A stretch of DNA of 42,229 nucleotides from Prorocentrum cordatum (GCA_963575745.1 CAUYUJ010015725.1:132456-174684), one strand, 5' to 3'. Counted from the stretch's first letter, positions 1 to 8,246 are shown. Notes: generated from the letters alone by a model not told the origin. A program made the numbers and translations.

Positions 1-45
1 TTCGGGCTTGACCCAGTGTCATTCGCGCGTGGTCTGGAGCACGTC

Positions 46-768
46 ATGGGTGGGCGGCCCCGCGCCTTCGTGGTGTGTGCGCTCCTTGCGTTCCTCGGCC
101 TCTGGGTGTCTCGCACGACGGTGAACTGCAGGGGCGCAAAGGGGCAAGAGCCCTGCCCGCTGTACGACGTGGCCCTGTCCCAGCTTGCCTCGGCTGCCCC
201 AGAGGCTACGGCAAAGGGCGGCCCCGCTGCCGCCTCGCCGGCCGCGGCCGTCGCAGGCGTCCCCGCAGCGCGCGGCGCGTTCGAGGCCAAGGGGGCCAGG
301 CGGCTGCGGGAGGGGCTGAAGGGCGAGCAGGGCGGCGCGTGGGGCATCTGCACCCACCTGAAATTGTACGGCCTGAACACGGCGCCCAGCTTCCAGCTCT
401 TCTTGGCCAGGCAGTTGGCGCCCCGCTCGGTGCTGGAGTTCGGGTGCGGCTTGGGGACCACCTCCGACCTGGTCGAGCGCTTTGCGCCCGGACGCCCGCA
501 GGTCGTGTGCCTGGAGCCGGACCCCTCGCTGAGGCTGGCGCTGCCAGAGAGCCGCATGCACCGGCTGTCGGTGGACATTTTCGCGCCCGGCGCCGAGGGC
601 TGCCTCCGCGGGCTCGTGGATGAGGGCTTCGACCTCGTCATGTCCTTCGAGGTGGCCGAGCACGTGCCCGCCCAGTTCCACGACCGCCTGGTGCAGATGC
701 TCGCCAAGGCCACGCGGCGCTGGTGTTCTCCGCGGCGCGGCCGGGCCAGCTGGGGACCGGCCACCTGA
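46..768 (+). CDS. Membrane-anchored class I SAM methyltransferase, first catalytic copy (frameshifted)
   Basis: The ATG at 46 opens a 240-residue frame. Residues about 7-21 are a hydrophobic segment preceded by two arginines, which suggests a signal anchor. An Ala/Pro-rich linker follows. The catalytic domain has motif I (LEFGCGLGTT, E131 to G137) for S-adenosylmethionine binding and a later DLVMSFEVAEHVP segment from D196, typical of the Methyltransf_11/23 fold. Substrate is unknown. Compared with the second copy at 1,266-2,186, this copy lacks four bases (CCGG) near 723. The frame leaves the family sequence there and stops at 768, losing the FSAARPGQxGTGH end of the domain. A GTG at 16 is in frame, but the ATG at 46 gives the better anchor start. 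Known from the family: the Rossmann fold and motif I. Inferred: membrane location, and that the deletion disables this copy unless it is an assembly error. Confidence 0.75.
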   Translation: MGGRPRAFVVCALLAFLGLWVSRTTVNCRGAKGQEPCPLYDVALSQLASAAPEATAKGGPAAASPAAAVAGVPAARGAFEAKGARRLREGLKGEQGGAWGICTHLKLYGLNTAPSFQLFLARQLAPRSVLEFGCGLGTTSDLVERFAPGRPQVVCLEPDPSLRLALPESRMHRLSVDIFAPGAEGCLRGLVDEGFDLVMSFEVAEHVPAQFHDRLVQMLAKATRRWCSPRRGRASWGPAT

Positions 769-2186
769 ACGAGTCCATGAGGCCACGGCAGGAATGGCAG
801 AGGATGTTCGAGGAGCAAGGCCTGGTATACATGCCCAGGCTGTCAGGAGTCGCTCGAGGCGCGGCGTACCATTACCGCGGCTACGACCTCTTCGGGAACA
901 CCATCGTCATGAAGCACCCTTCCAACCTGGAGCCGGACACGCAGCAAGCGGCGCACAGCCTCTGCGCCATGCAGCAGGAGTTGCCTCTCCGCTTCTTTGA
1001 CAGCGGCGGGACCTGCAAGGAGACGGGCACGTCACTGGAGGAACGGAAGAACATGACAGGAGAGCGAGACCGGCTGGAGGCACAGCTGTGGCCAAGCCTC
1101 ACTGACCCCACGCAGAGCGCGCGCAGTGGTGCGGCGCCCTGCAACGGCAGCGCGCAGCCCGCGCCGCCTCCAATGTCCGCGACCGCGCCAGGAGAGCCCC
1201 GCGGCGCCGGCGGCGCCGTCGGCGCGCCATCGGCCCCCGCGGCCGCGCCTCGGGCTGCGGAGCCGGCCGTCGCAGGCGTCCCCGCAGCGCGCGGCGCGTT
1301 CGAGGCCAAGGGGGCCAGGCGGCTGCGGGAGGGGCTGAAGGGCGAGCAGGGCGGCGCGTGGGGCATCTGCACCCACCTGAAATTGTACGGCCTGAACACG
1401 GCGCCCAGCTTCCAGCTCTTCTTGGCCAGGCAGTTGGCGCCCCGCTCGGTGCTGGAGTTCGGGTGCGGCTTGGGGACCACCTCCGACCTGGTCGAGCGCT
1501 TTGCGCCCGGGCGCCCGCAGGTCGTGCGCCTGGAGCCGGACCCCTCGCTGAGGCTGGCGCTGCCAGAGAGCCGCATGCACCGGCTGTCGGTGGACATTTT
1601 CGCGCCCGGCGCCGAGGGCTGCCTCCGCGGGCTCGTGGATGAGGGCTTCGACCTCGTCATGTCCTTCGAGGTGGCCGAGCACGTGCCCGCCCAGTTCCAC
1701 GACCGCCTGGTGCAGATGCTCGCCAAGGCCACGCGGCGCTGGCCGGTGTTCTCCGCGGCGCGGCCGGGCCAGCTGGGGACCGGCCACCTGAACGAGTCCA
1801 TGGGGCCACGGCAGGAATGGCAGAGGATGTTCGAGGAGCAAGGCCTGGTATACATGCCCGGGCTGTCAGGAGTCGCTCGAGGCGCGGCGTACCATTACCG
1901 CGGCTACGACCTCTTCGGGAACACCATCGTCATGAAGCACCCTTCCAACCTGGAGCCGGACACGCAGCAAGCGGCGCACAGCCTCTGCGCCATGCAGCAG
2001 GAGTTGCCTCTCCGCTTCTTTGACAGCGGCGGGACCTGCAAGGAGACGGGCACGTCACTGGAGGAACGGAAGAACATGACAGGAGAGCGAGACCGGCTGG
2101 AGGCACAGCTGTGGCCAAGCCTCACTGCCCTCACGCAGAGCGCGCGCAGTGGTGCGGCGCCCTGCAACGGCAGCGCGCAGCCCGCG
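247..2186 (+). repeat. Direct tandem duplication of the methyltransferase domain (two units of about 1.02 kb)
   Basis: Unit 1 runs about 247-1,163 and unit 2 about 1,266-2,186. The offset is 1,019 bases before the indel and 1,023 after it. I counted six mismatches and one 4-base gap, so the duplication is recent or has been homogenised by gene conversion. Dinoflagellates often keep genes as tandem arrays; here the duplicated unit is a domain inside one frame. Confidence 0.9.
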
Positions 2187-2192
2187 GCGTGA
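723..2192 (+). CDS. Continuation of the methyltransferase gene: tail of copy 1, linker and intact copy 2
   Basis: After the 4-bp deletion at about 723 the family reading frame resumes in another phase and stays open for 489 codons to the TGA at 2,190-2,192. It contains the C-terminal part of copy 1, a 34-codon Ala/Pro/Gly-rich linker (about 1,164-1,265) and a complete second catalytic domain with the same motif I (about 1,452-1,481) and the same EVAEHVP segment. No ATG, stop or splice signal separates the copies, so before the deletion the gene would have encoded one two-domain protein. Copy 2 has no signal anchor of its own. The copies differ by six substitutions and the indel in about 915 bases, and five of the six change an amino acid. 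Each domain ends in a Cys/Glu/Lys-rich tail (GGTCKETGTSLEERKN). Two methyltransferase domains in one protein is an inference from the open frame. Confidence 0.7.
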   Translation: MFSAARPGQLGTGHLNESMRPRQEWQRMFEEQGLVYMPRLSGVARGAAYHYRGYDLFGNTIVMKHPSNLEPDTQQAAHSLCAMQQELPLRFFDSGGTCKETGTSLEERKNMTGERDRLEAQLWPSLTDPTQSARSGAAPCNGSAQPAPPPMSATAPGEPRGAGGAVGAPSAPAAAPRAAEPAVAGVPAARGAFEAKGARRLREGLKGEQGGAWGICTHLKLYGLNTAPSFQLFLARQLAPRSVLEFGCGLGTTSDLVERFAPGRPQVVRLEPDPSLRLALPESRMHRLSVDIFAPGAEGCLRGLVDEGFDLVMSFEVAEHVPAQFHDRLVQMLAKATRRWPVFSAARPGQLGTGHLNESMGPRQEWQRMFEEQGLVYMPGLSGVARGAAYHYRGYDLFGNTIVMKHPSNLEPDTQQAAHSLCAMQQELPLRFFDSGGTCKETGTSLEERKNMTGERDRLEAQLWPSLTALTQSARSGAAPCNGSAQPAA

Positions 2193-2320
2193 CTCCTGCG
2201 GTACCCAGGAGCGCATCGCAAATATGTCAAACTACGCTGGCGCTTGGCTCCTCACCCTTTTCCCTCTTCTCGACCGGGACGCGCCCGGAAGGTGCCCGAA
2301 TCGCCATGTCGACCCAGCCA
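2193..2320. other. 3' flank of the methyltransferase gene, nothing recognised
   Basis: About 130 bases of single-copy sequence between the stop codon and the first repeat array. I see no poly(A) signal; dinoflagellates usually lack a canonical AATAAA. Confidence 0.5.
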
Positions 2321-2690
2321 TCGGGGCCTTCAAATGAGGCTCCCTGTGGAGCCACGAAACGTGTGAGGGGTAAAACGCACGCAAACCTTGCCAGTGGAGC
2401 TGACGGCGGAGCTCCCTGTGGGGCCACGAAGCGTGCGAGGGGTGTGCCAGGTTTGACCCGAGTACGCATGCGAACCCTGCCACTGGAGCCTTCGGTGAAG
2501 CTTCCTACGGCGCCACGAAACGTGTGAGGGGTGTACTGAAGTGGACCCGAGTACGCATGCGAACCCTGCCACTGGAGCCTTCGGTGCAGCTCCCTGTGAG
2601 GCCACGAAACGCGTGAGGGGGTGCCAGGCTGGACCCGAGTACGCATGCGAACCATGCCACTGGAGCTTCGGGTGGAGCTCCCTATAATGT
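2321..2690 (+). repeat. Array of 88-bp repeats, about four units (same family as the 77-bp array at 27.5 kb)
   Basis: Units begin with GCATGCGAAC (or GCACGCAAAC) at 2,377, 2,466, 2,555 and 2,643, a spacing of 88-89 bases, with a partial unit before. Each carries CCACTGGAGCCTTCGGTG, AGCTCCCTGTG and GCCACGAAACG, then GTGAGGGGTGTGCCAGG and GACCCGAGTAC. The first 54 or so bases match the reverse complement of the 77-bp units at 27,537-28,870. The period is not a multiple of three and no coding role is evident. Confidence 0.85.
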
Positions 2691-2761
2691 TTGCTGCGAA
2701 GCGTAGTGTTTTTGTAAACGCAGTTTCCTTAACGTAATATTAACGCAGTGCTTATTTTTTC

Positions 2762-2929
2762 GGGGCTGGACAGAACCCCCAACAGTGACACGTCGATTAG
2801 TGAATTGTCCGTTTTCGGTTCTCGAGAGGGCGCCGTGGCCGTAATTTTCCAGGCTTGCGCCCGCCAGGTTTAGGCCTGGGGTCGTTTTCACTAAACCACG
2901 TTTTGCTAAAGGGGGGTCTGTCCATCCCC
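2762..2929. mobile_element. Small MITE-like element with 19-bp terminal inverted repeats
   Basis: The left end (2,762-2,780, GGGGCTGGACAGAACCCCC) and right end (2,911-2,929) are inverted copies matching at 16 of 19 positions. The interior is 130 bases with no protein. The left flank (2,727-2,761, TTAACGTA then AACGCAGTGCTTA) recurs at about 3,112-3,147 without the element, where it runs directly into ATATTAAAAAGATC. The right flank here reads ATTAAACCGAG, so 3,112-3,160 looks like a paralogous empty site. I found no clear target-site duplication. It could also be a chance inverted repeat. Confidence 0.5.
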
Positions 2930-3045
2930 GAGTTGTTATTAAACCGAGCATGTTCAATTTACACAGGGCAATATTTTAAACGCAATGTGTATTATAAGTG
3001 CTATGATTACGTCGTTGTTGTACGTCGTGTTTTTTTTTTTCGTAG
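2930..3045. other. AT-richer unique sequence
   Basis: Unusually AT-rich for this window; no gene seen. It holds T-runs and leads into the GCGTAGTG minisatellite. Confidence 0.4.
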
Positions 3046-3417
3046 TGTGTCTATTGCGTAGTGTTTTTGCTGTTGCGAACTGCAGTGTTTTTTATATGAA
3101 ACCGATTATCTTAACGTATTCGTAACGCAGTGCTTAATTTTTATATTAAAAAGATCGTTTTTTATTTACGAGAAGCAGTAATTACAACGCAGTGTTTTTT
3201 GCACGTCGTGTTTTTTTGTACGACGTTTTTTTGTAGTGTGTCTATTGCGTAGCGTTTCTTGCGTAGTGTTTCCTGCGTGGCGTTTCCTGCGTAGTGTCTC
3301 CTACGCCGTGTTCCTTGCGTTGCGATTCTTTGCGTAGTGTCTCCTGCGTAATGTTTGTTGCGTAGTGCTTCCTGTGTGGTGTAGCGTTTTTTTCGTATTG
3401 CGTTTCCTGCGTAGTCT
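3046..3417 (+). repeat. Minisatellite of GCGTAGTGTTTCCT-type units
   Basis: Degenerate 14-16 base units reading GCGTAGTGTTTCCT, GCGTGGCGTTTCCT, GCGTAGTGTCTCCT and similar, densest at 3,235-3,417. Interrupted by a T-rich stretch at 3,120-3,180. The single GCGTAGTG copy at about 2,698-2,705 suggests the array once extended further left. Confidence 0.75.
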
Positions 3418-3490
3418 GTTCCCCCTTCTTGAAAACCGTGGGTGGTCACTACCTGTTCGAACCCCCCCCCTCCCCCCCCCCTCGCCGCCG
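3418..3490 (-). repeat. Solitary inverted copy of the G-run/C-run hairpin unit
   Basis: The reverse complement reads GGTTCGAACAGGTAGTGACC then GGTTTTCAAGAAGG, the same unit as in the array at 4,405-4,925 but in the opposite orientation. Together they bracket the GGGACAGTGG array. Confidence 0.75.
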
Positions 3491-3523
3491 GCAAACGAAA
3501 CGATGCCCGCTCCTCGGGACAGT

Positions 3524-4395
3524 TTGAGGATGGTGGGGATGTTGGGACAGTGGTGGGAACAGTGGTGGTGGGGACAGTGGTGCGGGGACAGTTGGACAGT
3601 GGTGCGGACGGTGGTGGGGACGGTGGTGGTGGGGACAGTGGCGAGGGGACAGCGGGACAGTGGGGACGGTAGTGGTGGGGACAGTGGTGAAGGCGGTGGT
3701 GAGGACAGTGGTGGGACAGTACTACAGTGGGGAGAGTGGTGGGGACAGTGGGACAGTGGGACAGTGATGGGGACAGTTGGGACGGTGGGACAGCGCAGTG
3801 GGACAGCAGCGGGGACAGTGAACAGTGGTGGGAACAGTGTGGACAGTGGGACAGTTGTGGGGGCCGTAGGGAAAATGGGGAGAGTGGGACCGTGGTGGGA
3901 CAATGGTGGGGAGGGTGGGGACAGTGAGACACATGTGGGGGGCACTGGTGGGGACAGCTGGGACAATGGTGGGAACAGTGGGGATAGTGGGACAGTGGTG
4001 GGGACAGTGGTGGGGGGGACAGTGGTGGGGGGACAGTGGGAATGTGGTGGAGACAGTGGGACAGTGGAGGGTACAGTGGTGGTGGCGACAGTGGTGAGGG
4101 CGGTGGCGAGGACGGCGGTGGGATAATGGGATAGTGGTACAGTAGGGACAGTGGTGGGGACAGTGGGGACAGTGGTGGGAACAGTGGGACAGCTCAGTGG
4201 GACAGCGGCGGGGACGTGGGACAGCGGGGACGGTGGGACAGTGGTTGGGGCCGTGGAGAAAGTGGAAAGAGTGGAACCGTGGTGGGAACAGTGGTGGGGA
4301 CAGTGGGGACAGTGCGACAGTGGTGGGGGCACTGGTGAGGACAGTGGTGACGGTGGTGGGAACAGCGGGGACAGTGGTGGCAGAGGGGTGTGCTG
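3524..4395 (+). repeat. GGGACAGTGG minisatellite (about 0.87 kb)
   Basis: Short units of 9-12 bases, mostly GGGACAGTGGTGG with variants ending GTGGGGACGGT. There is a higher-order period of about 390-400 bases: the series with AGCAGCGGGGAC, GGGGCCGTAGGGA and GGGCACTGGTG (3,796-3,950) recurs at 4,195-4,340. Strand asymmetry is strong (almost no C on the plus strand). Long frames in all phases here are a by-product of the repeat. Confidence 0.9.
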
Positions 4396-4404
4396 GCGGT
4401 GAGC

Positions 4405-4925
4405 GTGGGGGGGGGCAGTCCGAACCGTTAGGTGACCCCCCCCCCGGCTTTCGAGGGGGGGTCCGAACCGGTAGTGACCCCCCCCCCGGTTTTCGAGAAG
4501 GGGGGGGAGGGCTCGAACCGGTAGTGCCCCCCCTCGGTTTTCGAGGGGGGGGGGCTCGAACCGGTAGTGACCGCCCCGGTTTTCGAGAGGGGGGGGTTTC
4601 GAACCGGTAGTGACCACCCCTCGGTTTTCGAGGGGGGGGGCGGGGTCGAACCGGTAGTGACCCCCGGTGGGTCGAACCGGTAGCGACCCCTCTTTGATTT
4701 TCGGGGGGGGGAGGGGTTCGAATTGGTACACCGTGACCCCCCCCTCGGTTTTCCGGAGAAGGGGGGGGTCGAACCGGCAGTGATTTTTTTTGATTTTTCA
4801 GAGGGGGGGGGTATGGGAGGGCGGGGGTTTCCCGGGGGGAAAAAGGAACGGGGGGGCCCAGTAGGGGGGGGATTTTCGGAAGGGGGGGGGCCCCGGGTTC
4901 CAGAGGAAGAGGGGGGGAACGTTCC
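4405..4925 (+). repeat. Array of G-run/C-run hairpin units (about 40-60 bp each)
   Basis: Each unit is a run of 5-9 C, then GGTTTTCGAG, a run of 7-9 G, then TCGAACCGGTAGTGAC. The C-run and G-run can pair around the TTTTCGA loop, and AACCGGTA holds an ACCGGT palindrome. At least eight units are visible, decaying after 4,780 into mixed G-runs. Homopolymers of this length are error-prone, so exact lengths are uncertain. Confidence 0.85.
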
Positions 4926-5030
4926 ACAGTAAAGCGGCGGTGGGTCACGCTCTCTCAAAGATGCAAATGGCCAATAACTGCTGGCTTGATTTAGGGCGGA
5001 TTTAGGTTGAGTCGGTTGAGTGGTTTTGTG
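4926..5030. other. Unique spacer with a small dispersed motif
   Basis: Contains CTGGCTTGATTTAGGGCGGA followed by GGTTGAGTCGGTTGAGT. The first motif recurs as its reverse complement at about 18,296-18,315, and the second recurs in direct orientation at about 18,268-18,284. This suggests a small rearranged dispersed element. Confidence 0.4.
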
Positions 5031-5039
5031 TTTTGATGC

Positions 5040-5280
5040 CGACGACGATTGTAATGATGGTGGTGGCGATGGTGGTTATCAAATCGTAGTGATGATGGTG
5101 GTGGCGATGGTGATGGTGATGATGGTGGTGCTCATCACATCTAGAATCACCATCATCACCATCACCATCATCACCATCACAACCGCCCTCACCATACCAT
5201 CATCACCATCCCCATCATCATCATCATCATCATCACCCATACCATCAGCATCGCCATTACCATCACCATCGTCACCATTG
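5040..5280. repeat. GAT/GGT then ATC microsatellite
   Basis: Trinucleotide-based GATGGTGGC and GATGGT units to about 5,138, switching to the complementary ATCACC and ATC units from 5,150. A junction of inverted simple repeats, as also seen at 18.1 kb. Confidence 0.85.
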
Positions 5281-5283
5281 TGG

Positions 5284-5303
5284 TCCGTAGCACTTGGCTC
5301 AAG
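5284..5303 (+). other. Relict dinoflagellate spliced leader (20 of 22 nt retained)
   Basis: The sequence is TCCGTAGC, AC, TTGGCTCAAG. The canonical leader is D-CCGTAGCC, ATTT, TGGCTCAAG, so this copy lacks two bases and has one substitution. It is followed by G, as expected at the AG/G acceptor. A relict leader marks sequence copied back from trans-spliced mRNA. No convincing ATG-started gene follows, so any retrogene here is decayed. The leader consensus is from general knowledge; identity should be confirmed by alignment. Confidence 0.65.
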
Positions 5304-5640
5304 GTAGTGTCGTCGTCCCCTCCTTCGGTTTCCCCGAGCCCTGCGGCCTCCCCGAGCCCTGCGGCCTCGTCCTCTCCTTTGGTTTCCCCGAGCCCTGCTT
5401 CTTCGAGAGCGCCCTCGGCGGCTTCTTCGACAGCGGCCGCGGCGGTTTCTTCGAGAGCGGCATCCTCAAGCCGCGCGGCCTCGTCGAGAGCGGCCCCGTC
5501 GAGCCGCGCGGCCTCGGCGGCCTCGTCGAGGGCAGCTTCGCCAAGCCGTGGCAGCTGCAACAGCTCGGACGCCGATGCTGACGTAGGGTCCGACGCCGAC
5601 GGCGCCGACGGAGTTGCCGACGCAGCGGGCTCCTGGGCAT
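5304..5640. other. Imperfect GC-rich repeats, possibly a degenerate coding stretch
   Basis: Imperfect repeats of TTCCCCGAGCCCTGCGGCC and of CGAGAGCGGC. Open in several phases: Ser/Pro/Ala-rich in one plus phase (SPSPAAS units), PEPCGL-rich in another, and Lys/Pro-rich (LSKKPPRP) on the minus strand. With no ATG near the relict leader and no recognisable domain, I cannot say which phase, if any, was ever translated. Confidence 0.35.
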
Positions 5641-5934
5641 TTCCATTTTGCGCGTCCGCTTCATTTCGGCAACCCCCTCAGACGCTTCGCGGCCCCCATC
5701 CGGAATGCCTCGGGCTCCGCCCCTCTGGCGGCGCGCTACCTATGAGGAGAGAGTCATCCTGCGTTATTCGCAGCTGCATGGGGTTGGGCCCTTACGACGG
5801 CGACGACTTCCACGAGGACGACGAGGTGAAGACGGCGACGACGACGACGACGACGATACATCCTCTCCGCAGCCGCCTCCTCATCTTCCTCTCCTTTCCT
5901 CCCACGTGCCTGGTCATCCATCCAACCTTCCACT
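5641..5934. other. Mixed unique and GAC-repeat sequence
   Basis: About 160 bases of single-copy sequence, then a GACGAC run at about 5,805-5,860 and a CT-rich stretch. No gene is supported. Confidence 0.3.
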
Positions 5935-6232
5935 GTGTTCCTCCCACGAATCCTCGTCGTCGTTGTCCTCCTCCTCCTCCTCCTCGTCCTCCTCCTCCTC
6001 CTGCTCATCCTCCTGATCCCCCTTGTGCCTCGTACCCTGCATCCCCCTCTCCTCGCCTTTCTTCTTCTTCTTCTTCTTCTTCTTCTTCTTCTTCCCCCTC
6101 CTCCTCATCGTCGTCATCACCATCGTCATCATCATCAGCAGCAGCAGCAGCGTCGGCATCCTCAGCATCATCATCATCATCGTCGTCATCATCATCGTCA
6201 TCATCATCATCATCGATATCATCATCATAATC
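5935..6232. repeat. TCC/TTC and ATC microsatellites at the left edge of the first composite module
   Basis: TCC units 5,965-6,015, a pure TTC run at 6,060-6,096, then ATC/GTC/AGC units to 6,232. The same order (TCC, then ATC, then the arm) precedes the module at 9.26 kb, so these runs belong to a recurrent structure. Confidence 0.8.
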
Positions 6233-7010
6233 AGCATCCCCCCGTGGCCCATTGCCCTCCTCCTGCTCACCATTTTGTCCTGCTCCCCTGCTCCTCCTGC
6301 TCCTCATCCTCCTTCTCCTCCTCCTCCTCACGCTCCCCCTCATTCCCCTCCTCTTCCTCCTCCGCTCCGCCCCCCCCCCCTCCCCTCCCCCACCAGCAGC
6401 AGCAGCGCTAGCGCCAGCAGCAGCGCCGGCAGCAACACCATCAGCAGCAGCAGCAACGACAGCAGCAGCATCACTGGCAGCACCGGCAGCAGCACCACGA
6501 GCACCTGCAGCAGCCTTGCCACTAGCAGCAGCAACAGCAGTAGCAGCAACCCTCTTGGGCCATCTTGGAGCCATTTCGGGGTTTCGGGTGGTCATCGGAA
6601 GCGAAAAGGCGAGAAGGCACACATCACATATTTGCTGTAAGTTGTTTAAAGGGTTTGGGCATCTTGGGGGCCTCCTTGGAGGTCTCCGAGGCCTCTTGGA
6701 GCCGTCTTGGAGCGTTCTTGGGCCCCCTTGGAGAATATGCGGGGCCATCTTGAGGCATGTTAGGCTATCTTGAAGCATCTCGGAGGTCATCTTGGGCTCT
6801 CCGAGGCGCTTTTGGAGCCGTCTTGGGCCATCTTGGGCTCTCTAACTACCCGCGGGGCGCCCCGTCCAGGTCCAGAGGAGGGGGTCGGGGGAGGGGGAAC
6901 GTGAGGAGGAGGAGAAGGAGGAGGATGAGGAGCAGGAGGAGCAGGATAGCAGGAAAAAGGGTGAGCAGGAGGAGGGCCATGGGCCATGGGGGGATGCTGA
7001 TTACGATGGC
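6225..7010 (+). repeat. Composite module M1 (forward)
   Basis: Order: arm (GCATCCCCCCGTGGCCCA, CTCCTCCTGCTCACC), TCC-rich stretch, CAG-rich stretch (6,400-6,550), conserved core (6,586-6,625, GGTCATCGGAAGCGAAAAGG then CGAGAAGGCACA), CTTGG minisatellite (6,655-6,845, about 10-base GCCATCTTGG units), the palindromic CCGCGGGGCGCCCCG (6,851-6,865), GGA-rich stretch, and the same arm inverted (ending GGGGGGATGCTGATTACGAT). The arms therefore form terminal inverted repeats. The core is not simple sequence, yet it is conserved in all six modules, which suggests a mobile or functional origin. No transposase is present. Confidence 0.85.
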
Positions 7011-7070
7011 GATGATGATGATAACGACGATGCTGATGATGATGGCGACGACGATGATGAGGACGATGAC

Positions 7071-7108
<38 letters not shown>

Positions 7109-7150
7109 CGCTGACGACGACGATGATGATGATGATGATGACGATCATGG
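7005..7150 (+). repeat. GAT microsatellite
   Basis: GATGAT/GACGAT run following M1; the mirror-related ATC runs occur before forward modules. Confidence 0.85.
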
Positions 7151-7151
7151 C

Positions 7152-7290
7152 TCACAGGGAGCTCTAACATAGCATGTTAGAGCTCCCAGGGAGCTCTAAC
7201 ATAACATGGTAGAGCTCCCACGGAGCTCTAACATACCATGTGAGAGCTCCCTGGGAGCTCTAACGTGGCACGTGATACCATGTTAGAGTC
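7152..7290. repeat. 32-bp GAGCTC palindrome array, block 1 (about 4 units)
   Basis: Unit: GAGCTCTAACATAGCATG then TTAGAGCTCCCAGG (32 bases). Each unit carries two dyads, GAGCTCCCAGGGAGCTC and AACATGCTATGTT, so single strands can fold at every unit. It sits at the centre of the palindrome formed by M1 and M2. Confidence 0.9.
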
Positions 7291-7885
7291 CCCCCATGGC
7301 CCATGGCCCTCCTCCTGCTCACCCTTTTTCCTGCTATCCTGCTCCTCCTGCTCCTCATCCTCCTCCTTCTCCTCCTCCTCACGCTCCCCTTCCCCCTACC
7401 CCCTCACCTGGACCTGGACGGGGCGCCCCGCGGGTAGTTAGAGAGCCCAAGATGGCCCAAGAGGGCTCCAAGAGCGCCTCGGAGAGCCCAAGATGACCTC
7501 CGACATGCTTCAAGATAGCCTAAGATGCCTCAAAATGGCCCCGAATATTCTCCAAGGGGACCCAAGAACGCTCCAAGACGGCTCCAAGAGGCCTCGGAGA
7601 CCTCCAAGGAGGCCCCCCAAGATGCCCAAACCCTTTAAACAACTTACAGCAAATATGTGATGTGTGTCTTCTCGCCTTTTCGCTTCCGATGACCATCCGA
7701 CGCCCCAATATGGCTCCAAGATGTCCCAAGAGGGCCCCAAGAGGGGGGCACGAGAGCCCCAAGACGGCCCCAAGAGCGCCCAAGAGCGCTCCAAGAGCGC
7801 CCCAAGAGGGGTCCAGGAGGCTATTTCGTGGGCTCCCGAGGGGCAGGGCGATTTGAGGGATCCCCTTTCGTTGATCGATGTCCCT
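7290..7885 (-). repeat. Composite module M2 (reverse)
   Basis: Reverse complement of M1 with very few differences over about 445 bases (7,290-7,737): arm, CCT-rich stretch, CGGGGCGCCCCGCGG, CCAAGA minisatellite and core (7,661-7,700). Beyond the core it continues as CCAAGAG repeats to 7,810, where M1 instead has CAG repeats. It ends with AGGGCGATTTGAGGGATCCC and TTGATCGATGTCCCTCAC, which also delimits M6 at 15,005-15,040. Confidence 0.85.
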
Positions 7886-8246
7886 CACATGGTAGAGCTC
7901 CCAGGGAGCTCTAACATGGCATGTTAGAACTCCCGGGGAGCTCTAACATGGTATGTTAGAGCTTCAGGGAGCTCGAACAAGCTACGTTAGATCTCCCTGG
8001 GGGCTCTAACGTAGGATGTTAGAGCTCCCGTGGAGCTACAACATGCTATGTTAGAGCTCCCACGGAGCTGTAACATACGATGTTAGAGCTCCCAGGGAGC
8101 TCTAACATACTCTAACATGCTATGTTATAGCTCCGTGGGAGCTCGAACGTGCCATGTTAGAGCTCCCTGGGAGCTCTAACGTAACATGTTAGAGCTCCCT
8201 GGAGCTGTAACATACCATGTTAGAGTTCCCTGGGAGCTGTAACCTA
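7886..8246. repeat. 32-bp GAGCTC palindrome array, block 2 (about 11 units)
   Basis: Continuous 32-base units with occasional insertions; dyads as in block 1. It passes directly into the ATCGAT palindrome array at 8,247. Confidence 0.9.

Larger units (their letters stand above)
6550..7738. repeat. Large palindrome A (M1/M2 head-to-head)
   Basis: Arms 6,550-7,000 and 7,290-7,738 are near-identical inverted copies around a 290-base spacer of GAT repeats and GAGCTC units. By eye the arms differ at only a few percent of positions. Confidence 0.85.

Noticed and set aside
16-45. GTG start at 16 for the methyltransferase
   Set aside because: Non-ATG starts are not expected here; ATG at 46 gives a cleaner signal anchor.
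3301-4958. Long Pro/Ser/Thr- or Gly-rich frames on both strands
   Set aside because: By-products of the GGGACAGTGG and G-run/C-run arrays.
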